This document shows positions 24,859-35,312 of a DNA stretch of 64,000 nt, in pieces. The notes under the pieces were generated by a model. That model was given only the letters and a program-made list of their open reading frames with translations. It had not been told where the DNA came from and did no database searches. The translations under genes and the position numbers were made by a program. The DNA lies in the NCBI GenBank assembly GCA_963281155.1, contig CAUJLY010000002.1, forward strand, positions 6,696,001 through 6,760,000, in the 5' to 3' direction. Positions within the stretch are counted from its first letter, which is position 1, and every line of letters begins with the position of its first letter. This DNA is from Rhabditophanes sp. KR3021 (Eukaryota > Nematoda > Chromadorea > Rhabditida > Alloionematidae).

Positions 24859-26313
24859 TTGCAGAGTCCTCCTCCGTCATCCATCTCGAACCTTACTCTC
24901 CAGGAATGGCACCAGCTGTCATCATGAATGCGACTCCTTTGCCTATTTAATTCAAACAAAAAGGTTCTGGGGACTGTTTCGTGGTCAATACCAATCAAAT
25001 GAAGCCTTTCACATGGAATGATGTCATTGCAACGGACAGATCATTTGAATGGAGAATATTCGGCCTTAACTAGTAAGATAATATGACAATTTAATGAAGT
25101 CTTAATTTTGGTTTTAGATATGTCCAAGAATGAATACAATAGTTATTTGCCAAGTCGCGACTACAACCATTTTTTATTGTGCATCGTTCCTTAATGGAAG
25201 ACAAAGATTGATTTGCAGGTTGCTGACAATGTCTCTCAGAAGAATGAAAGTGCTCAAATGGATTTGGAGATGGAATCTATCCTTCATGGTCTTGGTATTT
25301 CCCTAGTCAACAACATCCTTGGGCAAGAGATTATGTCAATGAATAAGAGTAAGATAATTTGGGAACGGGAATACAAGAGCAGATTCAAGTGTTTCCCACA
25401 AGGAAATATTGACGGCTACTAAAAGTCTTTCTTCGAAGATTTGCACTTCTCACCTTCGATGATCCACCTAAGTTTCACACCTAACTCGTTGAATCCTAAT
25501 GTGGATGAAGAACAGAAACAAGTGCTCATTCGCAACTTGAGTTTTTAAATGTTCTACTGAAATCGGTGGGTGCATCAATCACGAACATTGCAAACATTCA
25601 AGATGTGGTACTAAAACTGGCTTTCTTCGAGAAGAAAAATGCTTTTATGGATTTTGGTAAACTTCAAGCAGACATCCAGAACCACTATGTTTCACAAGCT
25701 TTGAAACCGTTTTATGTACTCGTACTTGGGTTGGATATAATTGGAAATCCATTTGGTTCGTGATTTGTCTAGTGATGTTGAGGATCTCTTCTACCAACCT
25801 TATAATGGACTTATTCACGGGTAAGTTAGATATACTCATATCTTTATCATCCTTTGATGATGAGTACCAAAGAAAGAGGCAAGAAGAGCAAAACAGAAAG
25901 CCGCACAACTTTGGCGAAGGAATGGCTAGAGATTCACCCATGGAGGCAAGATTATCAGACCCTACACCAAGAGTCTACTGGGTACAAATACCTTAAAGAT
26001 ACAGAAAATGGATTTTATTTAAACACTGATAGTTATGTTGGACATACGCGGTTGTCAGGCAAGGCTGTCCTCCTTACTACTGACAAAAGAATACTTTTAT
26101 CAAACAAAACTTCAGTATTAGGGTTGTGGTCAACTGAATGGGAGATGCTGAGATCGACTACCCAAAGCAAACTGACAATCGTTCCATTGAATGCTAAGGA
26201 AGGATTCCTTTGGTAAAATGAAAGAAAAGGAATTTACATTCCCTTCAACCGATTTATTAACTAATTTCTTTACTAAGCTTTCTAAAGCTTACAACGATTA
26301 TTTAGAAATGTAA
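24859..26313 (+). pseudogene. VPS13 C-terminal region pseudogene
   Basis: VPS13 is a lipid-transfer protein at membrane contact sites. Several frames here carry its C-terminal landmarks in order: KGSGDCFVVNTNQMKPFTWN and FEWRIFGLN near 24960-25075; ILHGLGISLVNN; QALKPFYVLVLGLDIIGNPF; VEDLFYQPYNGLI; DDEYQRKRQEEQNR with FGEGMAR; then the PH-like end (LSGKAVLLTTDKRILL, GLWSTEWEML) and ERKGIYIPF. Frames change many times, in-frame stops occur, and a segment after FGEGMAR is missing. Intron-like sequence (ending GGTTTTAG near 25115) is retained, so it arose by DNA duplication, not retrotransposition. Confidence 0.85.
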
Positions 26314-26419
26314 CTTTTCCGATAATTTGTATGCGAATGTATTGCTTCATATGACTTTATTTATACTTGTATTAAAAACAAACAAAAGAACTTTCTACAC
26401 GACAATATTTTATTTCAAA

Positions 26420-27362
26420 TTATAACCAAATTTTGGAACTTAAATAATGTTTATGTGGTAATTTTATATCCATAATACTCCAGGTTTTGCTATCCTTATT
26501 GTATGATTGAATTTGGTCACAATTTTGTCCACCTGCAACAATAATAGATGTTTCATTTTCTATAGATCTTGCACCCGAAACAGGAATAGTCAAATTTGCA
26601 AGTTTATCCCATTTGTTATTTGTTATGTCGTAAACTTGGCACAATGATTGAGTATGGTAACCCCCTGAACATGTAATCGTATGTTCAAACACAGACAGAG
26701 CAGTATAAAATGTTTGATTTGGAATATCAGCCAAAAAACTCCATTTACCCTCACGTGGATCAAATCTAAACACTTTATTTATTTAACTAGTGTCTTTAAT
26801 TACCTCTGGAACTTGGTAGACTGAGAATCTCCTACAGCGTAAATAATTTCATCAACAATGACTGAATCGTGGGCACTAATTTGTTGTAATAATTCTGGAG
26901 CATCAATCCATTTCATTTTTTCAGGTTCGAAGCTAAATATGAAATAAATGTAAATATTGTCATACTTACTATTCAACAGTGTTAATTGGATCGCCATTTA
27001 ATTCTCCACCAATAACATAAATTCTATTTGAGTAAACAACAGATGAATAAATATCTTTATTACAAGTCATTTCCAATGAAAGAACTTCAGATTTGTTACT
27101 TTCCAAATTATACCTAAAAATGCTTAGTTAATAATTAAAACTGAGAACATACTTTTCGATTTTTTTGCTAAAATAATCTCCTAATACAAATACATCATTT
27201 CCTATTTTTTCTGAGCAATGACACCATTTTCCAATAGATAAATTCCCGATTGCTTTTACTGAATTTTGTTTTATATCAATTTCAACAATTGATTTCTCTG
27301 AATTACCCCCTCCAACTTAAAAAATATAATTATCCATTAATTTAAGACTTACACAAAATCAT
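26420..27362 (-). CDS. Kelch-only protein (BTB-less copy), 263 aa
   Basis: Five exons on the minus strand (27362-27353, 27315-27153, 27113-26970, 26932-26804, 26765-26420) join in frame to 263 aa. The product is Kelch repeats: blades show DVFVLGD, IYVIGGELNG, IIYAVGD, TITCSGG, SIIVAGG, each near a W (KMKWIDAP, GKWSFLADI, NNKWDKL). This is one arm of an inverted duplication with 61350-64000. Relative to that copy, about 870 bases holding BTB and BACK are absent, and the ATG used here is an internal methionine (MILF) of the longer protein. All splice sites are intact. Whether it is expressed without the adaptor domain is unknown. Confidence 0.6.
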
Positions 27363-27828
27363 TTTTGAGTAACTATTTAATTTAGTAAAGTAAAAGGTAT
27401 TCTTGAACAAAGGTAGAAAAATGCTTATTTGAGAGAAGGAAAATGTGGTGATGTAAGGATTGCTATCAGTGTATTTGGAGATAAGAATGGGATAGAGTTT
27501 TTTAATTTCTGATCACAACTGATAATTCTATAATAAACTTAAATAGTAATTCCAAAAGTATGTGTCATCAAAAATATAAAATTTAGAGACGTATGCGATT
27601 ATACATTTTCAAAAATTGATTAACACATTTTGAATGATTGTAAGTTTTGTCCAAGCATTGCAAATAAATAGAACGTAATATATTCTGCATAATTAAATGT
27701 CTTTTAAAATAATAAAACAAATTGATTTAATAAATAGTTTTATTCAACATCAAAAAGTAGTTATTAAAAATTAATGATTAATTAATTAATGGTTAACAAA
27801 AATAGTTATTAAAAGGATGACGAGCTAA

Positions 27829-28217
27829 TTAATTATTATCCTTAACAGGTCTAATCTTACATAAATGTGTTTGTGGACATAAAAGCATGTCTCCATTACT
27901 TGACAACACCAAATATTCTTTTTGATCCCATTGGATATCTTTAACAATCCCCTTGGTTTTGAAGTGATCTCCGAAAACAAAGCGACACGGTTCATAATAT
28001 TACTTTAATTATTATATGTATGCATTACATTTCTTTAACAAACTGTTTGTCTTTGCTTATCTGTGATGACCGTTGCTGTCAAATTGGCGGAACTCAATAG
28101 TATGTTTAAAATAAAATCATTTACAATATCATTATCAATTTCCTTAGTTCGCTTGGTAAGATTATTAATAAGGGAAGACCACAAGTGGTAAAAAAATATT
28201 TTTTGTACTATGTTCAT
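27829..28217 (-). CDS. Unrecognised 105-aa protein, two exons
   Basis: Exons 28217-28040 and 27968-27829 join in phase 1 across a 71-base GTTAAA..GGAG intron to give 105 aa ending CKIRPVKDNN. N-terminal part: MNIVQKIFFYHLWSSLINNL, then a helical stretch and ATVITDKQRQT. C-terminal part (KEYLVLSSNGDMLLCPQTHL) looks like a small beta-rich module. Family not recognised. The second exon is open and nearly identical in the other arm of the inverted repeat, whereas exon 1 there has two stops and no ATG. This copy is therefore the intact one. The acceptor GGAG is weak, so the exon join is tentative. Confidence 0.45.
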
Positions 28218-28504
28218 AAGTGTCAAAATAAGTTTTGATTAATCAACGATCTTATGTAGGAAGTTAAAATCTCATTTGGTTAGGAATAGGCCGTCTGCAA
28301 GGCAATGATAAAGAAAAGAAGTCTTAAAAAGGTGTATTCCGAATCTGGTATTTAAATTATTTCCTTTAAACTTTGCGAAAATTAAAAGCGTGTCTTTTAA
28401 AGCTCATCCCGCACCGAAGCTATTTGGACTTGTCAACCAATTATCTCACAACGATTAAATTGGGGGTTGTTTAGGTCTTATCTCCAAACAAAGCATTTGA
28501 GCAT

Positions 28505-28512
28505 TTTGGCGC
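28505..28512 (+). promoter_or_regulatory. Candidate E2F-type site upstream of RPA1
   Basis: TTTGGCGC matches the E2F consensus TTTSSCGC and lies 92 bases before the RPA1 start codon. E2F control of replication genes is well known in animals; occupancy here is inference. Confidence 0.45.
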
Positions 28513-28603
28513 ACAATATCTTCTATATTTAAACGTTATTGCACCATCGTTTTAAATTTAATTACACTAGATTATCTAATTTCTGACTCCTTGAACTCTA
28601 AAC

Positions 28604-30470
28604 ATGAGAGAGTTATCTATTGGATTCATTCAAAAGTTCATGAGGGGAGCACACGTGGGGATGCAACCTATTGTTCAGATTGTTGTAAGTGTTTAACACT
28701 GCCATTACTAATGAAAAATCCTTATAGAATGCAAGAATATCAGGAACTTATCCTTCTGGTGGGGATGTAAGGGTTAGACTTCAAGACGGATACCACTCCT
28801 ACGCGACAGTTGTCATCCAGGGGCATGCGATTAAAAAATTTATTGAAGCTGGATTGTGTGAGAATATGCCTGTAATCAAAATACTCAAATTTGGAGTGAA
28901 TCACGTCCAGTCAAGCAAGGGTAAAAAGTTGATTACAATCACTGATTTTGAGCTGATTCGAATTGAAAAAGAGATCATTTCTTACACTGCAGCTCCGTGT
29001 TTGCCTCATTCAGGCAATTGTGAAGATTATTTGGCATTTGAAAAGCAATTGGCCAAGACTGATGCCGAGAATCAACCTATTGTAACTCAAAATACTAATA
29101 TTCCGGGTGTTACTAAAAAGACCGCCGTAAAAACTGAGATAACTAGCAACAAACCTCATGGAATCATCTGCCCTATTAATGCCATCAATCCATACAAAGG
29201 AAAGTTCTTGATCATGGGAGTATGTACCGGCAAGGATTCTTTAAAAACAATCAACGCAGCAAAAGGCCCTACCGTCGTACTGAACTTCACATTAGCTGAT
29301 AAAGACGGAAACGACGTCAGGATTGTTGCATTTGGTGATCGCGCAACTGAACTTGATGGTATTATTCAAGAAGAGTTAACAATCTCAGTTGACACCACTC
29401 ATAAAGCTCTCAAAACCGCCAACAAACAGTACAATGTCACGAAAAATGAGTACGAAATCGTTTTAAAACCAGATTGCCAAGTAGCCGTCGTTGAAGATCC
29501 ACATTTAAAAGTGCCTGTCCCAAAGCTTAATCTCCAAAGGGTTCTTCTAAGTGATATACAATACAAATCAGGGGGTTTTGTAGATATTTTGGGCATTATT
29601 ACAAAGATTGGAAATACCGACGAAATAAACACTAAAAATGGAAAGACTAAGAAGAGAGAAATTCAACTTGTCGATGAAAGTAAAGTTGTTGTAAAGATGA
29701 CACTTTGGGGTGATAAATGTAACGAGTACGACACCGAACTTAGTGAGGGTGATTCCATTATCTTCAAAAATGTTACTGTCAGAGAATTCAAAAGTTCGTA
29801 TTCTTTGAGTTATGGAGTGGGGACTAAGAGAATCAACACAACAGACAACCGTGATGCCCAACTCCTCCTAAATTGGTATGAAAGCCACGGACACGAACCA
29901 GATATTATTCAAGCACCGACATTCGGAGGCAACAATTTTAACTTAGATAAATGTGTTCTAATTGAAAACGTCTCAGAAAACAGTGTTGGAACCTTAGAAG
30001 GAGTTTACTTTAATGTTGTTTGCCGTGTTTCAATCTTTGGCTCAACTCCTTGCTACAAAGCCTGCAGTAATGAAGGTTGTATGAAGAAAGTCGAGGAGGA
30101 CAACGACCAATTCCGCTGTCCAAAGTGCAACTCAACTAAAACCACTTTCAAATGGCTTGCAATTCTCAAATGTGAAGTTTACGACTGCTCCGGAAAGCAA
30201 TGGGTAACTTTCTTTGGGGACAAGGCGGAAAAGTTGACTGGTTTGAGTGCGGATGCAATGGGAAATATGCAACGAATGGAAGACAACTCACTTTCCAGAT
30301 CTCTCGAACCTGTCAAAAACAGCACTTTTAATCTTAGAATCAGAGCTAAGCAAGAAATGTACAATGGAACTTACAGCACCAAATGGAACTGTATGGCTGT
30401 GGAAGAAGTCAAAATGGCAGAATACATTAGCAAGTTGGAAAATATGTGTGAAAAAATGGAAGGAATTTAA
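28604..30470 (+). CDS. rpa-1: Replication protein A 70 kDa DNA-binding subunit
   Basis: Exons 28604-28684 and 28728-30470 join in phase 0 to give 607 aa, close to human RPA1 (616). Order of domains: N-terminal OB fold (residues 1-110, QPIVQIVNARISG), linker with Q/N/T-rich stretch, DBD-A starting GIICPINAINPYKGKFLI, DBD-B (LLSDIQYKSGGFVDILGIIT) and DBD-C with its zinc ribbon CSNEGC..FRCPKC. It binds single-stranded DNA in replication, repair and checkpoint signalling as part of the RPA trimer. Clean ORF with no anomalies. A candidate E2F site is upstream. Confidence 0.95.
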
Positions 30471-30869
30471 TTCCCCTATGTATAATCTATTAATATTTGT
30501 GTCTTTTAATTTGAAATGTAAAATAAACTTTACTTTATAGATTCTTTTAATTTGTTGTCTTTAAAAATATATTCTAAAAATAGAAAAATAGTATTACGAA
30601 TGACTATCACCTTTTTGCCGATTATCTCAAGCCATAAATTTCACCTCATTAACTCAAACAACCGTCATCAAGTCGTTAACCTTTTGCCTAAAACCTTCTA
30701 ATAAAAAGTTCAACCATATTTTGGTAACGTTTAAATGGTGATGTGTGAAAACATTACCACAAAAGATGATCAACTTTGATTTGTTTAGGTTTTATGTGCC
30801 AAAAAATAAAAGAGCGCTATTAAAGGTTGGAAGATGAATGGTACATTATAACAAGTTTCATTTTGAAAT
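30471..30869. other. Intergenic, nothing supported
   Basis: AT-rich spacer between RPA1 and the MLT-10-like gene. Confidence 0.4.
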
Positions 30870-32601
30870 ATGTTTTTGTGGAGGTTTGTTTGGCTGGCTG
30901 GTGTTTGTCTTTTGGTTGGTGTGAGGACTGTTGACAAACAATTTTATAGTATGAATGTTAAGAATATGAATGAACATTACCATATGGAGGCTGTTATTGC
31001 TTTGTTGAAGGTAAGTTCGTATTTTTAAGTAGTCTGTAAGTTCACATTTCAGGTCAAATCTAACAAAATTCTTAAAAAGTTGCCGATGATTGAAAAAGTT
31101 GTTTTTAACGAATGCCAAAAAGAAGTCAAACAAGTTAATGAATTAGCTAAATGCGTAGTTACTTTATTTAATGCAAGAGATCGTTATAGACCTTACAAAA
31201 TGCGTACATTTTCATTCAAAAGATCACAACTATTTCGAATAAAAAAATACAAAATCGTAAGAATTTTATTTACTAAAAAGATATTCAGAAAATACAGAAT
31301 TAAACTCTATATCAAAAGGATTAAGAAATCAGCTAATTTATGCACAAAAAACATCAACATAGATCCACATTATTTGAACAAATTAAAACGCATGGATTCA
31401 TACTACAAAATGCTTGGGAGAAATTGAAACTTACAAAAAACATCTTAAAGAAGAAAATAGACAAAAGTCGCCTATTTCAATCACAGAGTCTCGAAGAATA
31501 AGAACTCAAAAGGCAGATTCATTATCACCTGTAATGGATGTTTTGGAAACTGTATTGAATCAGCGAAAATCCTATTCCTTTTTATCTCCAAAATTATTTA
31601 GTTTATCGCATTCGGAAAAAGATGATGATTCAGTTTCGCTATTTAGTTTTCATAAAGAAGATGGATTAACTTCATTGCCATTTATATTGAAATCTATTTT
31701 AAAGAATGATCTTGAAGCAAACAAATGGCTTCATTTTTTAATGGAAGTGTCGGGAGCAGCTAAATCAGTCGACAGTGCTATGAATTTGATTGGAAATAAA
31801 ATGCAGAAAATGGAAAAACAAATTTATCCTTCTTTCAAGAAGTTAGTCTCAATGGAAAGGGATCATGAAAAGGTAGATAACGAATATGATTCTCGTCAAA
31901 AGAGAGAAATTGATGAAGATGGCTTTACCATTTTAAGTGGAAAACAATTAAAATTAATTTACGGAGACGAACCAATAATAAATAAATTATCCAAAATGTC
32001 TCCTGAAGAAATGGATCAACAAATCGAAAATGACATCAAAGCAATAGCAAATTACGACACTAAAAGACATCGCCGAAGTATCAAGGATCCCATTTTAAAC
32101 TTGCTTTTCAATAATTCTCACTTTACAACTTTAAAACCATTTGCTTTTAGAAACAGATTCAACACAACTATTTTTATTTCAGTCGTAACTTTGTCCCCAC
32201 AAGCATTTGTGCAAGAAACAATTGTACCTCAGGGTGGAGTAACAGCAATCTTGTCACCACGAGCGTTCCATGGCTTCATAGCAAGTCCAAATTTTGCAAT
32301 GACTCGTATCCTGAGTCCAGTCTTTGCTCGTTATGATATTTTGTCACCTCGTGCCTTAATTTACAAACTTATGTCACCTGAAGTATTGGTGCTCGAATTA
32401 TTAACACCAAAAGCTCTATCACTTCGAATAATGAGTCCAGATTTCCTTCTACTTCAAATCCTCTCACCATCAGCCTTATCGCCAAGAGTACATTCCAGTG
32501 ACAACCATGCATTAGTGGTTTTATCTCCCAGTATTGCAAACCCATCTTATCAAAGCGAAGACAAATTCAGGGTCAAAATATTAAGTCCTTCCTTTTTTTA
32601 G
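30870..32601 (+). pseudogene. MLT-10-like moulting-cycle protein, frameshifted
   Basis: Exon 1 30870-31010 encodes a signal peptide (MFLWRFVWLAGVCLLVGVRT) and joins in phase 0 to 31053 onward. The C-terminal 140 residues are the family hallmark: a ladder of LSP units (VTLSPQAF, ILSPRAF, ILSPVFA, MSPEVL, LTPKAL, ILSPSAL, VLSPSI). MLT-10 relatives are secreted cuticle-moulting proteins of nematodes (Pfam moulting-cycle family). A one-base surplus in the GGG run at 31416-31418 breaks the frame: MLGRN-stop versus the expected MLGEIETYKKHL. Splitting at one homopolymer, with both halves otherwise intact over about 570 codons, could equally be a sequencing error. Confidence 0.85.
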
Positions 32602-32648
32602 TTTAATAAAGTTTTATTTAAAAGTCGTGTAATTTACATGCAATATCT

Positions 32649-32894
32649 TTAAATATGGTCGGGATAACTTGAGGGAATAATTTCGGATATTGTTTCTAGA
32701 GTATTGACTTTGGATATTTTCTCAGGAGTTTTATTTTTAGGTAAAGCAACTGGCAGTACTGTGTTTTTATGGAATACTCCTCGTTTTTCTGTGTAACATG
32801 TTTTAAATAAAATTAATAGTGAAATTAATATTATAAGAGCTCCAACTACTGTTAATGGTATCCAAAAATATGGTGGGCAACCATAAACAGTCAT
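32649..32894 (-). CDS. Small single-pass membrane protein, 81 aa
   Basis: A single open frame with ATG at 32894. A short extracellular-looking start (MTVYGCPPYFW) precedes a strong membrane segment (IPLTVVGALIILISLLILF). A basic, then polar tail follows, rich in K, T, S and E. No family recognised. Convergent with the MLT-10-like gene, whose stop is 47 bases away. Lack of introns and small size keep confidence modest. Confidence 0.5.
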   Translation of the reverse strand: MTVYGCPPYFWIPLTVVGALIILISLLILFKTCYTEKRGVFHKNTVLPVALPKNKTPEKISKVNTLETISEIIPSSYPDHI

Positions 32895-33163
32895 TCTGAC
32901 GTAATAATATTTAGGGAATCTGTTAATAAATGACTAAATATTATATTTTGGAAGTATTGTTAAAGTTTAACCAGATGGACGGATTTATTTGTCAAAAAGT
33001 TATGTAGATAAAGAAACAGTCAAATATGCTTTGTTTGAATAAATAACATTCAAATATGTTTTATTTAAATGAAGCACCATTCGAATATGTTTAGTTTAAA
33101 TAAAATATATAATATTTACATAAAGAAACAACAAAATAATCATAATTTATTAGACTAGTAAAA

Positions 33164-34692
33164 CTATTTTTTCTTTGAAACAACAAATCTAGCCTCGTAT
33201 TCTCCAATTTCAACAGATTCTCCACTCTTTTCATCATAATCACACCAAATATCCGAACTCAAGTCAACATCTTCAAACTTAGTATTGGAACCCTCGCCTA
33301 CAGCTACCCAATTATTTCTAAAATCAAAGGCAACTGGTTCCATGCCACGACAATCAAGTTGAAGCATATCTTGAAACTGTCCATTCTTTTCAGATGAGTA
33401 CTTTCCAAATGAATTAGGTATGATCTCTTAAGACAATTGCATCAGCATTAGGAACGGTTTATAGCTAACTTACCTAGTGTGTTTTGTCGTCCCACACAAA
33501 GAGCACTTTTCAATAAGATGGCACTCTGATCGACCTTTTGGTCCTTCTTCAATGTCTTCAAATACCTATAAAGAAAGGTTATGAGTATCCCTTTTGGACT
33601 TTACTTTTGTTTATATTTATGTGTCCATTTAACTTCCACAAATACCATTTATCTCAATCTAGCATACATTTGTTGCTTTCTACGTGAGGTAGTATAATAA
33701 CTGCCATTAACAAACATGTCTGGAGAAAGAATGGAATGGTTGGCGGATAGTTGTATGTTTAAAAAGAAAATGAATTTTAAAACTAATACACCTACTTTAG
33801 CTGGGGAAGTGCTTGATTGAGTCTATTGAATGGCAAGATGGTATAGTAAGTTTAAAAAGAAACCACCATAAGTGAACAATCTAACTATGTTAGGTGTTTT
33901 GTCTCAAAATCCAAGACACTTCCGCAAGATTCAAGAGGAAACTTTCGAGATCTATGTCCATAAAGGTGTTAAAACTCACTATCTAACATGGGACGTGTAT
34001 TGGGTATGAATTGTCAGCTTCTTACAATCGGGTACACACATAAATCTATACTTGTTCATCAAATGGTTGCTGACCCTTTTGTCCCAATCCAGGAAACGGA
34101 CTCAAATCGACCATATACTGAGAAACCGATTTAACAACATAATGGGCCAATTGCGATAGGCAACAGGAGTTGAAAATCAAACGTATGCTTTAAGAAAGAG
34201 GGTCTGTCTGTGCAATTTGTCGTGAAAAGTAACTAGGTGCTTATCCATCTATAAATAGTGCCGGAAGATGATCGGCATAAATTACATACGCCATGCAAAT
34301 AGTAGCGGTCGTTGTTGGTTAGATAAGCAGCAAGGTTTAGATGGATATATTGTTAACTACTTTTGTGGTGCTTTAAGTTAATTAAATCACTCTTCTTGAA
34401 TGCCTTTGTTTTTAGTATCGTAATTAATGTTTTTATTGGCGATGGCAAGCTTACTATATACTTCCACTGATCGTCTTGTTGACGGCAATTTGAGCAGGAT
34501 GTCTGTAAAAACATTAATAATACATGCATATCTTAACTGTCTCTTATCTTACCTTAATTTGCCAACGAAAACTTTCATTACAATCTGGTGAAAGAGACTC
34601 GATGTTGGTTAGATTGGCTTTGATTTGTAAGGTGAAGAAGGGCTGAAAAAGACGTGAACACATTAAGTACAAAAACACGCCAAACTTACCAT
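33164..34692 (-). CDS. CXXC zinc-binding protein CZIB (C1orf123/UPF0587) homologue
   Basis: Exons: the ATG alone at 34692-34690, then 34642-34553, 34502-34455, 33565-about 33472, and a last exon ending at 33164. Landmarks match human CZIB: FTLQIKANLTNIESLSP, FRWQIK, first zinc CXXC in TSCSNC, WKYI, second CXXC in EKCSLC, LDCRGMEPVAF and the end DIWCDYDEKSGESVEIGEYE. The protein is a small cytosolic zinc-binding beta protein of unclear role. The third intron is about 890 bases because it contains a dead endonuclease gene on the other strand. The last junction (after KHT) is off by one base in my reading: the donor after CACTAG and the acceptor TTAAG do not restore the frame. Either the splice is elsewhere or the gene is damaged. 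Confidence 0.8.
33890..34380 (+). pseudogene. NUMOD4/HNH homing-endonuclease-like relic inside a CZIB intron
   Basis: On the plus strand one frame reads LSNMGRVLGMNCQ, like the NUMOD4 motif vSNlGRVrs. It is followed by THKSILVHQMVADPFVPIQE, like the HNH_3 lead-in VHRLVAxAFIPNPE. After a one-base shift comes QIDHILRNRFNNIMGQLR, then a stop in place of W, then ATGVENQ: the HNH core (xDHI..NR.NN....LRWAT..ENQ). Further stops follow before about 34380. NUMOD4-HNH proteins are typical of phages, bacteria and large DNA viruses and of group I intron homing; a copy in a nematode nuclear intron is unexpected. The reading is from motifs only. Confidence 0.65.
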
Positions 34693-34940
34693 TTTTTAAC
34701 AATAAAAATATAACAAAAAAGCTTAGTTTTGCAATGTTATTTATTTGATTTATCAAATACGCATTCTACCAATCATTCCCTGTGATTGGTATAAAATTCA
34801 AATAAGTGCAATACTGAATTTAAATAAATAATCTAATTCACCAAATTAAGTTATCAAATCTATGGCAAAAGTGTACTTTGCTCATCAAAGGTCAATGATG
34901 AAGGAAATTGAACCATATGCACAACAATAACCCATCACAT

Positions 34941-35129
34941 TTAAGGACATTCTCTTTTACGACATATGCTTAACTTTTTTAGGGACACTAGATGCCCATT
35001 ACCTGACCCATAAAGAAAGTTTCGTCTAATTCTCACTACATGACGCGATCTCAATAATGGCCTAAATATCACAGTTGCTGTGAATGGCATTGGACGCAAC
35101 AGATTGGCAAACATGGCATGACGTAACAA
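34941..35129 (-). other. Short arginine-rich open frame
   Basis: From an ATG at 35114 the frame reads MFANLLRPMPFTATVIFRPL then an R-rich stretch (RSRHVVRIRRNFLYGSG) to a stop at 34941. The composition looks like a mitochondrial targeting sequence. A possible donor (TCAG/GTAATG) follows FLYGS. No family recognised and no supporting exons resolved. Confidence 0.25.
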
Positions 35130-35312
35130 CGGGTCGGCTTCTATAGACGAGTGGGTGGGATTTGGAAGAGTCTGAAGTGAGGACGATGAACGCGAAAAGG
35201 TGGAAGGTTACATAAGCAATTTACAGGTCAACGGTCCATCAAAGTTTATCTTCATTCTTCTCTTTATACTACATTCATTTATACTTAAACCCTTTCTTGT
35301 AGAATTTTAACC

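Larger units (their letters stand above)
26420..28360 (-). repeat. Inverted duplication, left arm
   Basis: Minus-strand sequence from about 28360 down to 26420 matches plus-strand 61350-64000 in order. Shared parts are the block starting CACCTTTTTAAGACTTCTTT, a small 105-aa gene or its relic, long AT-rich spacers, and the Kelch exons with their introns. The right arm runs off the window. The arms are about 33 kb apart and face each other. Confidence 0.85.

Noticed and set aside
31408..31424. Overlapping second gene starting at 31414 rather than a frameshift
   Set aside because: The two frames form one continuous family match and no start context or promoter lies between them.
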